64,000 nucleotides of DNA from Dipetalonema caudispina (Eukaryota > Nematoda > Chromadorea > Rhabditida > Onchocercidae), in contig JABVXV010000126.1 in the NCBI GenBank assembly GCA_013365325.1, forward strand, positions 97,556 through 161,555, in the 5' to 3' direction. Positions 1-12,257 of the stretch are shown piece by piece. A model generated the notes under the pieces. The model was given only the letters and a program-made list of their open reading frames with translations. It was not told where the DNA came from and ran no database searches. Made by a program: the position numbers and the translations under genes. Numbering within the stretch: position 1 is the stretch's first letter; each line of letters starts with the position of its first letter.

Positions 1-109
1 AAAAATATTGGCAAGAAAATAATTTAATGCGCGATAAATAAATTAAAGATTGATCATGTTGTATAAAACTTACGACAATAATAAAACCAATAATAAACAT
101 TTTTCTCAG

Positions 110-3100
110 ATGTCACCCGAATCCTTGCGAGAATCATGCCATTTGTGAGCAGATATCTCTTAATGACTTCAATTGTAATTGTCGTGATAGTTACTACGGG
201 AAAACATGCCATGCAAGTAAGTTATTAATCGTTATCCATTACGAAATCAATGAGATAATTGTGCTTGATAATTTAGAGGAGATATTATATGATGAATTAA
301 CTACAACCATACATATACCTGTCAATGCTATCATTATCTTTGGTCTTTTCTCACCAATTTTTACAAAATTTTAAAGAATGATAAATCCAACTGTTATGAT
401 AGCAAATAATTTAGCACGAAAGCATCATTCCTGTGAAGAATTCTTTCTAAAGAATCCTCATATCAGAAGCAAGAATGTTACAATTGATCTGGATGGTGGA
501 AATCCACTGGAGCCACTTACGGTACAATGTGAACGAAATTTCAAGGATTATGATGATACAAGAATTACTTCGAAAATATTCCATCAATTTGGAAATAATG
601 ATATAGCGATTAATGGAGATTATGAACCGGGTTCCGTTAAATGGTCACTTGATTATGGTGTTGCCATCGATCAGTTAGATCGTTTTATCGACGGATTTGA
701 AAATTGTGTTCAGGTATACATATCCCTTGTACTATTTTGTTTCATTTAAATAGTTGGTTCTTTACTTTTTTGGATTGTTACACGACTAAGTTTAATGAAT
801 CCTGTTGATAACTTTACTCAAACAGTTACTACACTTGCAGTACATGCGTTACGAATGTCGAGGAGGTGCAAAATTAATGAGTTACGGTGTAGAACGAAGG
901 CCATCATCCTGGTATAGTACACGAAACGGTCAACATGCGATGCAATGGGGTGATGCACCACCGTATTCAAGGATGTGTCCATGTGCCGCCAATTCATCCT
1001 GTACACACAACAGGTTTTGATACTTTCTCAAATATGCTAATTATTTTGCTATTGGATTAGTAAACTTCACACAAGTAATAAATTCGAGCCACATCGCAGG
1101 CATGCATTAAACATTTCGAATGATGTCTTATCTCCTCATCCATAATATACCTTAAATAACTTAGAAATATTTCAAGAGCTTTTCAGCATGTGTAATTGTG
1201 ATAGTGGTGAAGATAGTGTTGATGAAGGCTACAATTCTCACATGCAACTATTACCAGTGATGAATTTATATCTTGGTGGCACAACAGCTACATCTTCAAT
1301 AAATGTTTTTATTGGCCCTCTTATTTGTAGCCAACGTCGTAAGTGTACTTTTACTGATTCAATTATTTCACATACAAAGTAGTCATTTTGAATAAAAAAC
1401 ATTCTGATATTACTTCGATAGAAAAGAAAGAATGGATTCTCCGTTTTCTAATAACACATTTAACCTATATCAGCACATCTAACTAATTTCATTTTCATAC
1501 AGATGTATTTGATGGAGTAACATTTCTGAATCGCAATGCTCGTTTGGCTGGTTCACAAACTTTGCTTGGCTCAGTGATGGATCTCGACTTTCAAATACGC
1601 ATGTCACATGCTCAAATGGCAATTTTTGTTTGGGAATCGTTGAATGGACAACGTTGGTATCAACTCGATATTGCAGGTTATTAGTTCAGAAGTGTTTCAT
1701 GAAAGTTTGCTTTCCCTAGTTGATTGCTTAGTTTAATATATTTTTCCTAGAATGCAATTAACTTTTCTAGCTTTCCCTTAGTTGCATTCATAGGATTGAT
1801 TCATTTGGAAGAATGACTTTGTCCTTCTGGTCATAAAAATATATTTCAATTTAACAATCATGTTTTGTTAACTGAGCAATCTTCAGATGGACGTTTAGTA
1901 GCACAAGTTGTTAGTGGAAACAAAGTTTTTGAAATCAAATCGAAAATGCTTGTAAATGATAATAGATGGCATACAGTATACTGGGAAGTGAATGTAAATG
2001 GAATGATGTTAAACGTGGATAACGAAAGCAGCTTACTGAATGTTTATATAGTACCTCCGATTGTCCACACCTGGATCATAGGTGAAGCATTTTCCGAATT
2101 CTTTTTTTCTCTGATCGCTATATCATGTTTTAACAATTGATCTCGATAAATTACAGGGTCACGAACTGAACGTGGTTTGTCAGGTTTTGCTGGTCAGATT
2201 CGAAATATGTACTTGTGCGGCAATGAAATTATGTTACGATCAGTGGTCAGGAAGCAAGGACGAGGCATGAGGGTTCGTCCTGTTTTAGTTACCAAGTATT
2301 TCGGAAGGCAAAATTGACACTTTCAACTTATTTTATTATTAAATCATGTAAATTTGTTACAATATATTGCATTTCGGGATGGTAATTGGTACCCGCCTAT
2401 TTTATTTGTTCGGCATATTTGATCCCACAATCTGAGCTTTTGTCTGACGAGATTGGTTAAGAAAAGTAAAATTTATTTATTTATTTATTTTTTTTTTGAA
2501 GAGATTAATTTATTTTTTTGCAGTTCAGAATGGTAAGAGATATCCGACTGTTTAATTATTCGGCATATTTTTTCATTTAGGGTATCGAACTTGGCGAAAA
2601 AGGAACATGCAAGAGTGATGACTGCTTAAATCATGGTCAATGTATTGAATTTTATGACAGTCACAAATGCAATTGTAACAATACTCCATTTGTTGGTCAA
2701 AGATGTGACCAAGGTAATTTCCGTTTTATAGATTACTGGATTTTTGATTGATTTATTCAAACAACTGTTAGCAAGTAAACACTTTTAAGGTATAGTAAAT
2801 AATAAAAGCGAGTAGAGGATCGATTTTGATTGCTTCGTTAGACAGAGAATGAAGTTATAGATGTCGGTATATTTATACCAAAGGATTCTGAACTAGCAAT
2901 CCCATGGCAACATCCAGCTCAAGTATCATCATGTTTCCGGATAGCTGTACAATCATTTACCTCAAACTACTCATTGATAAGAGCAAAGGCATTGTTTGCA
3001 GACTGTCAGTTTAATTTAACTATCAATCAGAAAGGTTACATTTTGATATATTATAAAATCTCTTTTGAGAGTCTCATCGGATGTAGAAGTGATGATAGAT

Positions 3101-4818
3101 GCCGTCAAGATACGGCGGAGTATATTCCCAAAAGTTTCAAGCAGATCAGAAGAAATTTACGCTTGTTAAGTAGTTAGGAAGAGACGGTTCTACCGGTTAA
3201 CAACATATTGATTAAAGTGAATGAAAGGTTTAATGACCGATCCTGCGAAACTTGCTATAGTGAATAATTGGTGAATAATCCTAGTAAAGTTTTATTATCG
3301 AAGAAATATTTTCAAGAAACTATTAAATGTTATTATTAATTTTCACAGGTTATCTCGAAGTATCAGTTTTCGATGGTTTTTTCTTCCACTATAAGGCCGA
3401 AGACACTATACATAAATTTAACAATAATGAAATCACGGATGTCACTTTTTGTGCCAAAAATACTGAATTTACTCTCCAGGTTGGCTGAAAATATCATCAA
3501 ACCTATAAATAGATTTACGGTCCTAACTTAATGTGCCTTTTTTCCCAAAATTTGACGTTAGTGTTACCAGAAGAGAGCGCTGGAAACAGTAATTAAACAT
3601 TGTAGAAATACGATGATGATATATACGTTTCAGAATTTCATTGATATATGTTATTAATAGTTATGATATAATATCGCGGTAGTTTTTTGAACAATATTGA
3701 TGAATTGTTGTATTTAACTTGCTTAAGGAATTCAGATTTTTACAGATTAACGATGAAGATGTTCTGCGTATAAATGGTAATTGGTCATTCTTTCCACAGC
3801 TTAATGTTTGGAATTTCATTGATAAAAGTAATTTTTACATTATTAATAATATCTAAGATTTTTGTATCTTCTCTACATTTATTGTTATTATTATCAGCTG
3901 TAAGTAATTTTCTTTTGATTGCAGATTTTACGGGTTGCTTAACAAGATTACAAGTTGGTATCGCTTTCCCTCTAAAGGATCCGTTATCATCACGTCTATC
4001 ATACAGAGGTGGAATACGATTTGAAAGTTGTCCGTATAAACATATGTGAGTTTCTCATTTCTTTTTGTTCTCTTTTAACCGACTGCTTTGTATTTTACAT
4101 CCCTGATGCAAGAAATTCAAGAAATAACACCCGAAATCTTAATTGATATTTTCGGAAATAACATTCAGGTATATTTGTTTACTGTTTCTGTACACTCTAA
4201 TTTACGTCACCACTACACATTATTTGAATGTACAAACATTTTGAAAGAATTAAATGTGTTGTCAGCAATTATTTCTCTTCAATATGAATTTTTGGAATTT
4301 ATTACATTTCAGGTTTTTTGATCAATTGCCGAAAGAAGAAGAAAAATCAACGTTGTCAGACATTCACATCAATGCTATCATTGAAAATCACACTTCTTCG
4401 TTGAATTTAGCATGTAAGTTTTGATGATTAATTATCCGATGGTCAAGAACTATTTTTCTTGCTATTTTTTTCTACTCATATCTTCAGTGATAGATAGAAA
4501 ATTCGTAAAGTAATGATCATTAAGGAATATGAAATCCATAAAGCATGAAGTTAATTGAGGAACACAAAGATTTTCTCATGAAGCTTTCTTTTTTTTTTTT
4601 TTTTTTTTTAAATTTCTCAATTATTTTTAGCAATAGTTGTCGCTGTTACGGGTTGTTCCCTCTTTCTGCTCATCCTTATTGTTGTTATATGTTGGATTCG
4701 AAATCGGCCTGATGGTGTGTATAAAACAAACGAAGAAATTTTAGCATATTCCAATCCGAATCGTTCTGAGGAGCCGCTTGTTGCAATTAATTGTGTCAAT
4801 AGGGAATATTTTTGTTAA
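110..4818 (+). CDS. Neurexin IV / CASPR-like receptor (3' part, partial)
   Basis: Cell-surface adhesion receptor of the contactin-associated (CASPR/Nrx-IV) family; the 5' part lies outside the window. Exons: 110-216, 415-713, 841-1013, 1187-1338, 1503-1676, 1887-2081, 2157-2272, 2581-2713, 2846-3034, 3349-3479, 3746-3776, 3925-4045, 4313-4413, 4631-4818; all joins keep phase. Domain order: EGF-like (six Cys, CHPNPCENHAIC start), the fibrinogen-like CASPR region (CEEFF, then a WYSTRNGQHAMQWGDAPP stretch with clustered Cys), a laminin-G repeat, a second EGF (CKSDDCLNHGQC), a last laminin-G, one TM helix (about IVVAVTGCSLFLLILIVVIC) and a cytoplasmic tail of some 35 residues. Directly after the membrane is GVYKTNE, which resembles the protein 4.1/coracle-binding motif of this family. 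C. elegans has two related genes (nlr-1, itx-1); I cannot tell which is the orthologue. The gene is convergent with the TRPV gene. Confidence 0.88.
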
Positions 4819-4855
4819 TAACTCACACTCATATACTTTTTGCTCAGGAATTTCA

Positions 4856-4861
4856 AATAAA
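4856..4861 (+). terminator. Polyadenylation signal of the CASPR-like gene
   Basis: AATAAA lies 38 nt after the stop codon of the receptor gene. This is a suitable distance for 3' end formation, and no better hexamer occurs before it. Confidence 0.55.
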
Positions 4862-5796
4862 ACATTGTTCACAATTGCATCTTTTCAACCTTGCCAAAAA
4901 CGGTTTCCGCAAATCTTTCTTCATTTCCCATTACACATTTTTTAAAAATATTATTCTGATCATATACAGTTCAATAGGCGAAATATGACTCAATGTATCA
5001 CGTTTAATGAACTGATATGGAGAAGGCTCACTGACAAAAGTCATATTTCATCGTGTAATTACTTGATGAATAATTATTTCACTACTAGAAGATACGGTAT
5101 GCTGAATGTTCGACCAATACTGATATTGACTTATCCCATACAGTAGCATTTAACGTTTTGCTCAAATTAACTAAATGGACTATCCATGTTACTGTACATT
5201 GCTGGTTTTCACATATTTTTCCAGTCCTATAATTATCATACTTCTATCTAAACATTCATTTAAACGGTCTTATGCTACATAAGCGCAAAAATTCTCTTAT
5301 GCTACAGAAGCGCAAAAATCCTATTTTCTCATTCCCAATTAAACCTTCATATTAATTCAAATATCTGTCGAAATAAAACATTATGCAAAGCTCCCATGAA
5401 TATCACGAAAATCTGACAACTTGAGCTCGGCATCGTGCATGGATCGATTTATCATCTTCTTTGACGGCTTTGTCTGTTTTCCATCATTCTAAGAGGTTAC
5501 TTTTATGAAAATAAGGTAAGAGTGGAAGAATGCTTAAACTTATAAATACAAAAATGATTTGTTTCTTCAACATTACACACCATATCGTAAATTTTTTATC
5601 GATAAGGCAAACAAAACTGGCATCAGAATAATTATAATCAAGACAGATTTGAGAACATATCAAGAATTCAGCCAGTGAAACTGAAGTTTACTGCAGTTGT
5701 CACATTCTTTAACGCTTCGTTATTCTCTATGTCAAACCTAAATTTGATTAATAGTCCTTTGTAATAGCAATAAAGAACAGTGACAAAACAATAGAC
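4862..5796. other. Intergenic interval between two convergent genes
   Basis: This separates the 3' ends of the CASPR-like gene (+) and the TRPV gene (-). I see no exon-like reading frame flanked by good splice sites on either strand. The only structure noticed is the 27-bp tandem duplication listed separately. It probably holds the two 3' UTRs. Confidence 0.5.
5268..5321. repeat. 27-bp direct tandem duplication
   Basis: Two adjacent 27-bp copies, 5268-5294 and 5295-5321. Each begins TCTTATGCTACA and contains AAGCGCAAAAAT; they differ at two positions. It lies between convergent 3' ends. Confidence 0.85.
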
Positions 5797-5808
5797 TTAA
5801 ATAACAAA
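5797..5808 (-). CDS. osm-9: Twelve-nucleotide terminal exon of the TRPV gene
   Basis: The exon at 6148-5931 ends in a strong donor (ACACAG|GTAAGA). The next acceptor, ATGTTGCAG at 5811-5809, is followed by TTT GTT ATT TAA in the required phase, so the spliced protein ends SSSTQFVI. If the intron is retained, the frame instead runs to a stop at 5850 with a different, basic tail of about 27 residues. The exon is inferred from splice signals only. Confidence 0.6.
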   Translation of the reverse strand, partial: FVI

Positions 5809-8800
5809 CTGCAACATGGTGAGCAGTTAAGCAATAAGAGGAAGAGCTATCATTTTTGTCGTTGGAATGATAAGATTGTTGCAGTTGATCTGATAAAACT
5901 AAATGAATTTTTTGAAGTAATGTTTCTTACCTGTGTACTGGAGCTAACAGATGATGAACTTGCACAGAAACTGTCTTTTCGCCGAAACATATCCTTTCGA
6001 ATCCGCGGCGATACTGCTCGTGGTGGTGTTCCAGCAGCTGGCATATTTGGCATATCCAATGAAGGAACCAACTGATGCCCTCGTACTGTTTTCCGCAACG
6101 GCAGCTTTTCCAGAATCATAGTTGTACTTTGTTTGGTTGTTATTAGCTCTAAAATGAAAGAAAAACCTCACTTTAACGTAACTGATAACTTTCAATATAA
6201 AGCGCTATCAGTCTTATGTGGTTATTCAGCAATGGTATGTTAGACTATGTCACATATATACATGTCGTACATATACTTGACTAAAATTGTGAAACATTTC
6301 AATTGGTCATTTAAAATGGTTCCCAATACCATTAGGTAACTAACATGTGGTAGTATCTCCTTAACTCATATGAAATGTCCTCTGCTACGTTTTGATATTA
6401 CTCATTATAACATGGTAATCTTATCGCAATACAAAGAAAGCCTAAGGGACATAAATCTGAATATCTGTTTATTAATGAATACTGAATACTTACTAAAGTC
6501 TCGAGGTGATTGACATTGAAGAGATGTTTGACTGATACAATTAGTTGCAATTACTTCTTTTTCGATTGAGCCATCACTGATGTGTTCTATTTTTCCTTCA
6601 TTTTGCACATTTATTGGACTTCCTTGAGCTCGTGATCTTGTCTTACACAAAAAAGACGAGTTATTGCTCTTAATTATTATTAAGTGGAAAATATTCATTG
6701 CTATATATGTCGAAATGTTTAAATTTTTACTTCCATAAAAGTGATATTTGTATGAGTCAATATAAATAATAAGCAATTCTTACAGTATTAGTAGTAGTAG
6801 TGGCTTTTTTTGACTTACCATAGATCTTGTTGGTGGTAATACAGTATCTCGCCTAAGTATTACAGCACCAGCTGGTTCATCAATTAAACAATTATATGAA
6901 TGAAGTAATTCTTGCGCATAATCAACACCTAACCTTCCCACGGTATGAATCACTTTCCGACCAATCGTCTGTAATACATGAACAATTCGGCGAAAATACA
7001 AATTCTTTGATGTATTGAAATTAATTAACCAAATAAAAAGTAAATAGCCGTGTATGACACGGTTAATTCATACTCTAAAACCAAGAAAACAACCTTCCAA
7101 TTAGTGATAGCCTGCTTCCTCTGCCTAGCTCGAGTTTTCTTCGTCTGTTTGATGACCATTAGACCACGTATTTCCATACCAGCATCATTAGCTTCATTAA
7201 GTCTAATACTGTATTCTAATTGGCACGCTGCTAATTTCTCCTTTCTCACTGATCGTTCCAGTACCATTACAATTTGCGCATACTGAAAAGTATTAATATA
7301 AAGTATTTTAGGAATGTTCCATTATTCACTGCAATTCGAATTCCACCATGGTATCATTGCATGTAGAATACGCTACACATGAATTTCTTGAAATAATCTC
7401 AAGATATTAGCCAACAAAACATTCTATTTTTTCAATCCGATAGATAAATTGTAAATGATTTTGTCCACTTGACATTAACTAACTAACAATCAATAGTTCA
7501 CATGAAACTTCCAGGAATATGACACAACTATCCAGCAACTATCATTCTTGTATCATATTGAAAAGCTCGAGAAAGTTCTAATGAAAGCAACATCATGCAA
7601 TTTTTCGTATTGATATTTACTTTTGGAAATTTTCGCATCATTTTTATGAGAGGTTTTTTTTTCCTCTTCAAACGGTAAAAAAAAAAAAAATGTTGACCTG
7701 CTGCCTCCAAGCTTTTTCAGCTTGTGCGATAACTGTTGTATAAGTATTACCCATCATGGCAATAAGTATATTAATCAACATGATCGGCATTATGAACATA
7801 TAAAGTACGAATAATATCTTTGTTAACACTTCGTAATTAGCACAAGAAAACTCCTCATACTGAAATAAACGATCATTTATATCATCTTCAGAATGCAATC
7901 CTACGAAAACATATCGTTATCAGTGAAATATTTTGGAAAACTATGCTAAAAAACTTACATCATAACCACCCATACTAGCACGAAACAGTGTAATAAACGT
8001 TTCCAAAAAAGAAGAATACGTAAATATATCATAGCCTTTCACTTCGCAATAATCTGGATTTAACGGATTAAGCTCTTGCTTCGCGTGCATATCTTTTCCC
8101 AAAAAATAAAACACTGAAACGGAAGAATATAAGTAACACGTCACGTAAGGCAACGTTAATAGTTGTTTAATTAGGAAGTCCCACGGAATTCCAACTACTA
8201 AAGCCTTATAAGGGTATGGAATAAATCTTATAATTCTCAAAGTTTCTTTTCGGAAAAACGACTGTGTTCGGCTAAACCTGAATGATTAGACAAACTTGAG
8301 ATGATAATTGGCCAAACAATGAGCATTTTAAAAAAAGAAATAGAAGTAGAACCTTGCGAAAATGAGACTAGAAATATAGCGGAAATAATAGCAAAGCGAA
8401 TCATATCACCAGCAATCATACTATAAATCATTTGCACAAATGGTCCCGTTAATTTGGCACTTCTGCAAACAAACTTTTTGCATCCAATAAACGACATGCA
8501 AAATACATGATAAAAAATAAAGACTGATGTATTTCTATTAATTTCAACTTAACTTAATATCATTATAACAAAATCTACTTGAAAATTGATATACTTGAAG
8601 TTTAGCTTGAAAAAAATTATTAACCTGGCAAAGAAAAGGAAAAATATCCAAGAACCCGGTAATGAAAAGACTAATAAAGCTTCTTCAGCTTGAACATTGC
8701 CCAATATACGGAAAGGTACACATGTAAGAATACATATATTGGCACCAAGAAATACAATTTTAGCTGGGGCCGTTTTCTGTAATGAAATAATAATAATAAT

Positions 8801-11800
8801 AATAATATCAATAATGAGTAATTAGGAATGGTATTGATGGAAGGGAGGGAAAAAAAGACGGCAGAAGAACCACAGAAGATGGAACTTATGATGCAGGAAA
8901 GATTTACCAAATTTCTGATATATCCGTAAAATCCTTGAGTTCTTAGTTCGCTAAACTGTTGAAAGAAAACAAAGAACACACAACTGGCTATTGTTAGAAT
9001 TTCAAAGAATAACCGCACCTGCAAGAAATTAAGTAATGAATCACCAGGATTGCCGGAAATATCCGGTTACGCAATATAGCGCATTTTTCGGTAACGTTGC
9101 ACCCGCATTCTGAATACGGTCATGCATGGTCTAAACAACGCTCACAGTTAACCATTATAACATTCTATTTAGTCTAATTGCTATCAGCTTACTGATAGGA
9201 CAAACTTGCCAGGCCTTTATAGCTAATGTATAGCAGTGTATTTCTAGCTTATTTGAAGCTTCTATGATAAAACTTCCATCACACTCTCACACCGCCTAAT
9301 AGTTACCGATAAGTGGATTCGCTGGAAATGGTATACAACAAAAAACAAAATTAAAATCAAATGTAAAATATCACTAGTTTATAATGATATTAAGTAATGA
9401 AAAATGAGAACGACATACCCAGTCATTCCATTCTGTCGCAATCAATTTATACGTAAGTCGCTCCGGTTCAGGCGGTCGCATATAAACAACAAAACACAAA
9501 AATATGAGATGTAAAATGAGCAATCCAAGCCTTTCAAATAATTTCCTCTGTAATTATTAAGCCATTTGCATTGAATATGGAGTAAAATTAGATATCAATA
9601 TTCGAAATAGAGGATAACAGTTGGATTAGCAATAATTCGAAAAAGTATACCGATGCAAAAGCTTTCCATTTGTCAGCAAGAAGCCGCTGGATTACCTCGC
9701 TACCAATCATATCTAAATGTTCACTGGTACTACCATTTATCACAGTCATCAATGCTGAATCATAATCTGTAATTAAAAGCTAAAATTAATAACAAGTATA
9801 AAAACATTTCTTACTTATTTCGTTACCATTCTCCACGAAATCGAACTTAACCTATAAGAAAATGAAGAAAGTTTGCTAGCTAAAGTAATGTGGTTAAATC
9901 ACTAATAGCCTAATCACTAGATTGATTAAACGAAAATTGATTCCACCCAAAGTTTGCATTGTTTTTTTTTTCTTTTTTCTGCAAACGAATCAATAAATAC
10001 ATGTATGATAAATTTTATCAAATGAATAGTAGCAAAATGCTAACTTGTTGAACCATCGGGGCGAATAGTATCTAAGGCTGTAAGAGGATATGCACTACAC
10101 GTCATATCGCTAAATCTCCAAAATTCCTGAAAATTTTCTCAATTCAAAACTGGAGAAGTCAAACAACATTAGTTCTGTGTAACCCATGATAGTACATACG
10201 ACTTTCATCAACTCCAGCATCTCTTCAAAGATATCCTTTCGTCCAAGTTTTGTTGCAAGCGTCAATGGTGTCAAGCCAGCTGCATTCACAATATTTGGAT
10301 CCGCGGGTTTCGCCCAATGTCTCACTGCATAACTGTACATTGACTATAATGCGCGAATATCAGCACCTTTCTGTATCAACAAAACAGCAATATGAAAATG
10401 TCTTATTGACTTTGACAAGTTATCAATCTATCAACATCTGCTCCAATAATCGATACTGTGAGAAAACACAATATAAAAATTTCTATGAATATTGAAAGAT
10501 GTATTTTACATTGCTGTAGTTGATTACACACATATGTAGAATGGTATTGCCGAACATATCTTGTAGATTTGGATCAGCCCCATATTGTATCAACAAATCA
10601 TAAATATCTTTGTTGCCGAAACAAGCAGCAAATGCTAATGGATATTCGCCATAATAGGCATATCCTGAAATTCGGATGTTAAACATAAAGGTCAGATTTA
10701 TATTATTCGAGCATTACTGTATCAAAATTTTTTTATAAACTGATCCTGAAATAATAGGTACCTTCGTAATCAGTTGATTTGCGGGATGTCTTCTGATTTT
10801 CAGGAAGAAAAAATGTCCCGCAAGCCCGGGCATTCACTTCTGCTGAGTTTTGCAGTAATAAATGAACCGTTTCATAATCATCATGAACAATTGCTAGATG
10901 CAATGCACTTTGACCTAAAATATCGCCTTTTCGAGTAACAACGAAAGGCAAAAATTAGTGATAAAAGCTGTTGCATGTTTTGTAAGTTTCTAAATTGAAA
11001 ATTAATAAGGCCAAAAAGTAAATAGTTGTATATTCCATGGAAATGAAATTTTTTTTAAAAATTAAATTAACTTTGCTATTGTATCCTTACCGAACATTTC
11101 GTCGCCGAGGTAAATGTCGTTAGCAAGGCCTGGATAACGTGTTATTAATATTCTAGCAATTTCACTACACATTGGCTCCTCACGATTCAGCAACAGATGT
11201 ATTATTGTTTCGCCTTCCACACCACGCTTATTCAATCTCCATTGACCAAGATGTTCGCGAAATTTGCTCCCAAATTGGCAGACGGAGTTTGACTCTGTTT
11301 TACCCAACTGTACATTCTGTAATGATTTGCTTTCGCATTAAATTCACGAAAGATCAGAAGAAGACAAGAAGAAATTACTAAAACTTAGATAGATCTTTTA
11401 GTCTACAGTATATATATGCGGGGTTCAATTTATCGTGATGAAGAAACGGTAATGGTATGGAAATTACCATTTAAAAAGTGGAATAGTCCAGTTAATTGAA
11501 TTTAAAGGATTAGGTATAACTAATAGAATCTGAAGGTTAACCACCATTCATAACATACAACATCGTTAAACTTAATGATTTAGGCGATTCTAATCCATAT
11601 TCTAGAGTTGTAATATGAAGAAAGCAAATTTTTTATATGAAGTAAATTATTTTTTAACAAATAATAAAAAAAATAATATTAAAAAAAACACACTGTTGTC
11701 TTTTTCCATTTTGCATAGTCCGTAAAACGAATCATTTGCGGTGATGCGCCATCTTCATACATCATTGAAACAAGCTTCTCGTTCGCAAACTTTAGAACTC

Positions 11801-12257
11801 CATCTTCACCTTCCTTTTCAAAAGCAGCGAGCAGTTCGCCACCTGTAATTAATCATTTCCTTCTGTAGCGCAAGACTAATTAGGAATTTCTTAGTGTCGA
11901 AAAATTCGCAATTCATTTAATCAGCTATCGAAAAAAAGTGTACGACAGAATTATCGTCGTCAATAAATACACTTCATACTTTCATGTGAGGAAGATTTAC
12001 AATGTAAGTCAATAAGTTATAAACGTTGAATTAAACTTACATTACGATGAAAACTACGAAACTCTGATTGTTGGATTCAAAGAATAACGTGTTGCAATTC
12101 GAAAATACTTACCGCTTCGCATGCCAACCCATTTGTAAAGATGATTCTTTTTACGTTCACGATACAAATTAGACCACTGATCATCAGGATCTTCTTTTAG
12201 ATTATCAATATTTTCTGCTCCAGTTTGGTGTAAAATTTTACTCTTCAGTTGTCCCAT
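5797..12257 (-). CDS. osm-9: TRPV cation channel, OSM-9 type
   Basis: Sensory TRPV channel subunit, 901 aa in 19 exons (minus strand): 12257-12113, 11842-11694, 11316-11091, 10914-10762, 10664-10510, 10343-10200, 10126-10045, 9766-9651, 9547-9419, 9018-8908, 8776-8625, 8462-8353, 8113-7959, 7859-7698, 7282-7094, 6968-6819, 6641-6494, 6148-5931, 5808-5797. Residues 100-330 hold ankyrin repeats ([40 protein letters not shown]). Six TM segments lie at about 400-645. The pore loop ends ASMGGYD near 603-609, and S6 contains [14 protein letters not shown]. After S6 comes the conserved [20 protein letters not shown] stretch. A Met and a Tyr three residues apart in the pore loop match what I recall of C. 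elegans OSM-9 (M601/Y604), so I prefer OSM-9 over the OCR paralogues. In C. elegans it acts in cilia of chemo- and mechanosensory neurons together with OCR subunits. The start MGQLKSK was chosen as the first Met that fits; an upstream in-frame Met would add hydrophobic residues. Confidence 0.88.

Noticed and set aside
9826..9851. Small exon-like segment in the TRPV gene (VKFDFVEN)
   Set aside because: Including it breaks phase; skipping it joins GST to NYDSALM in frame.
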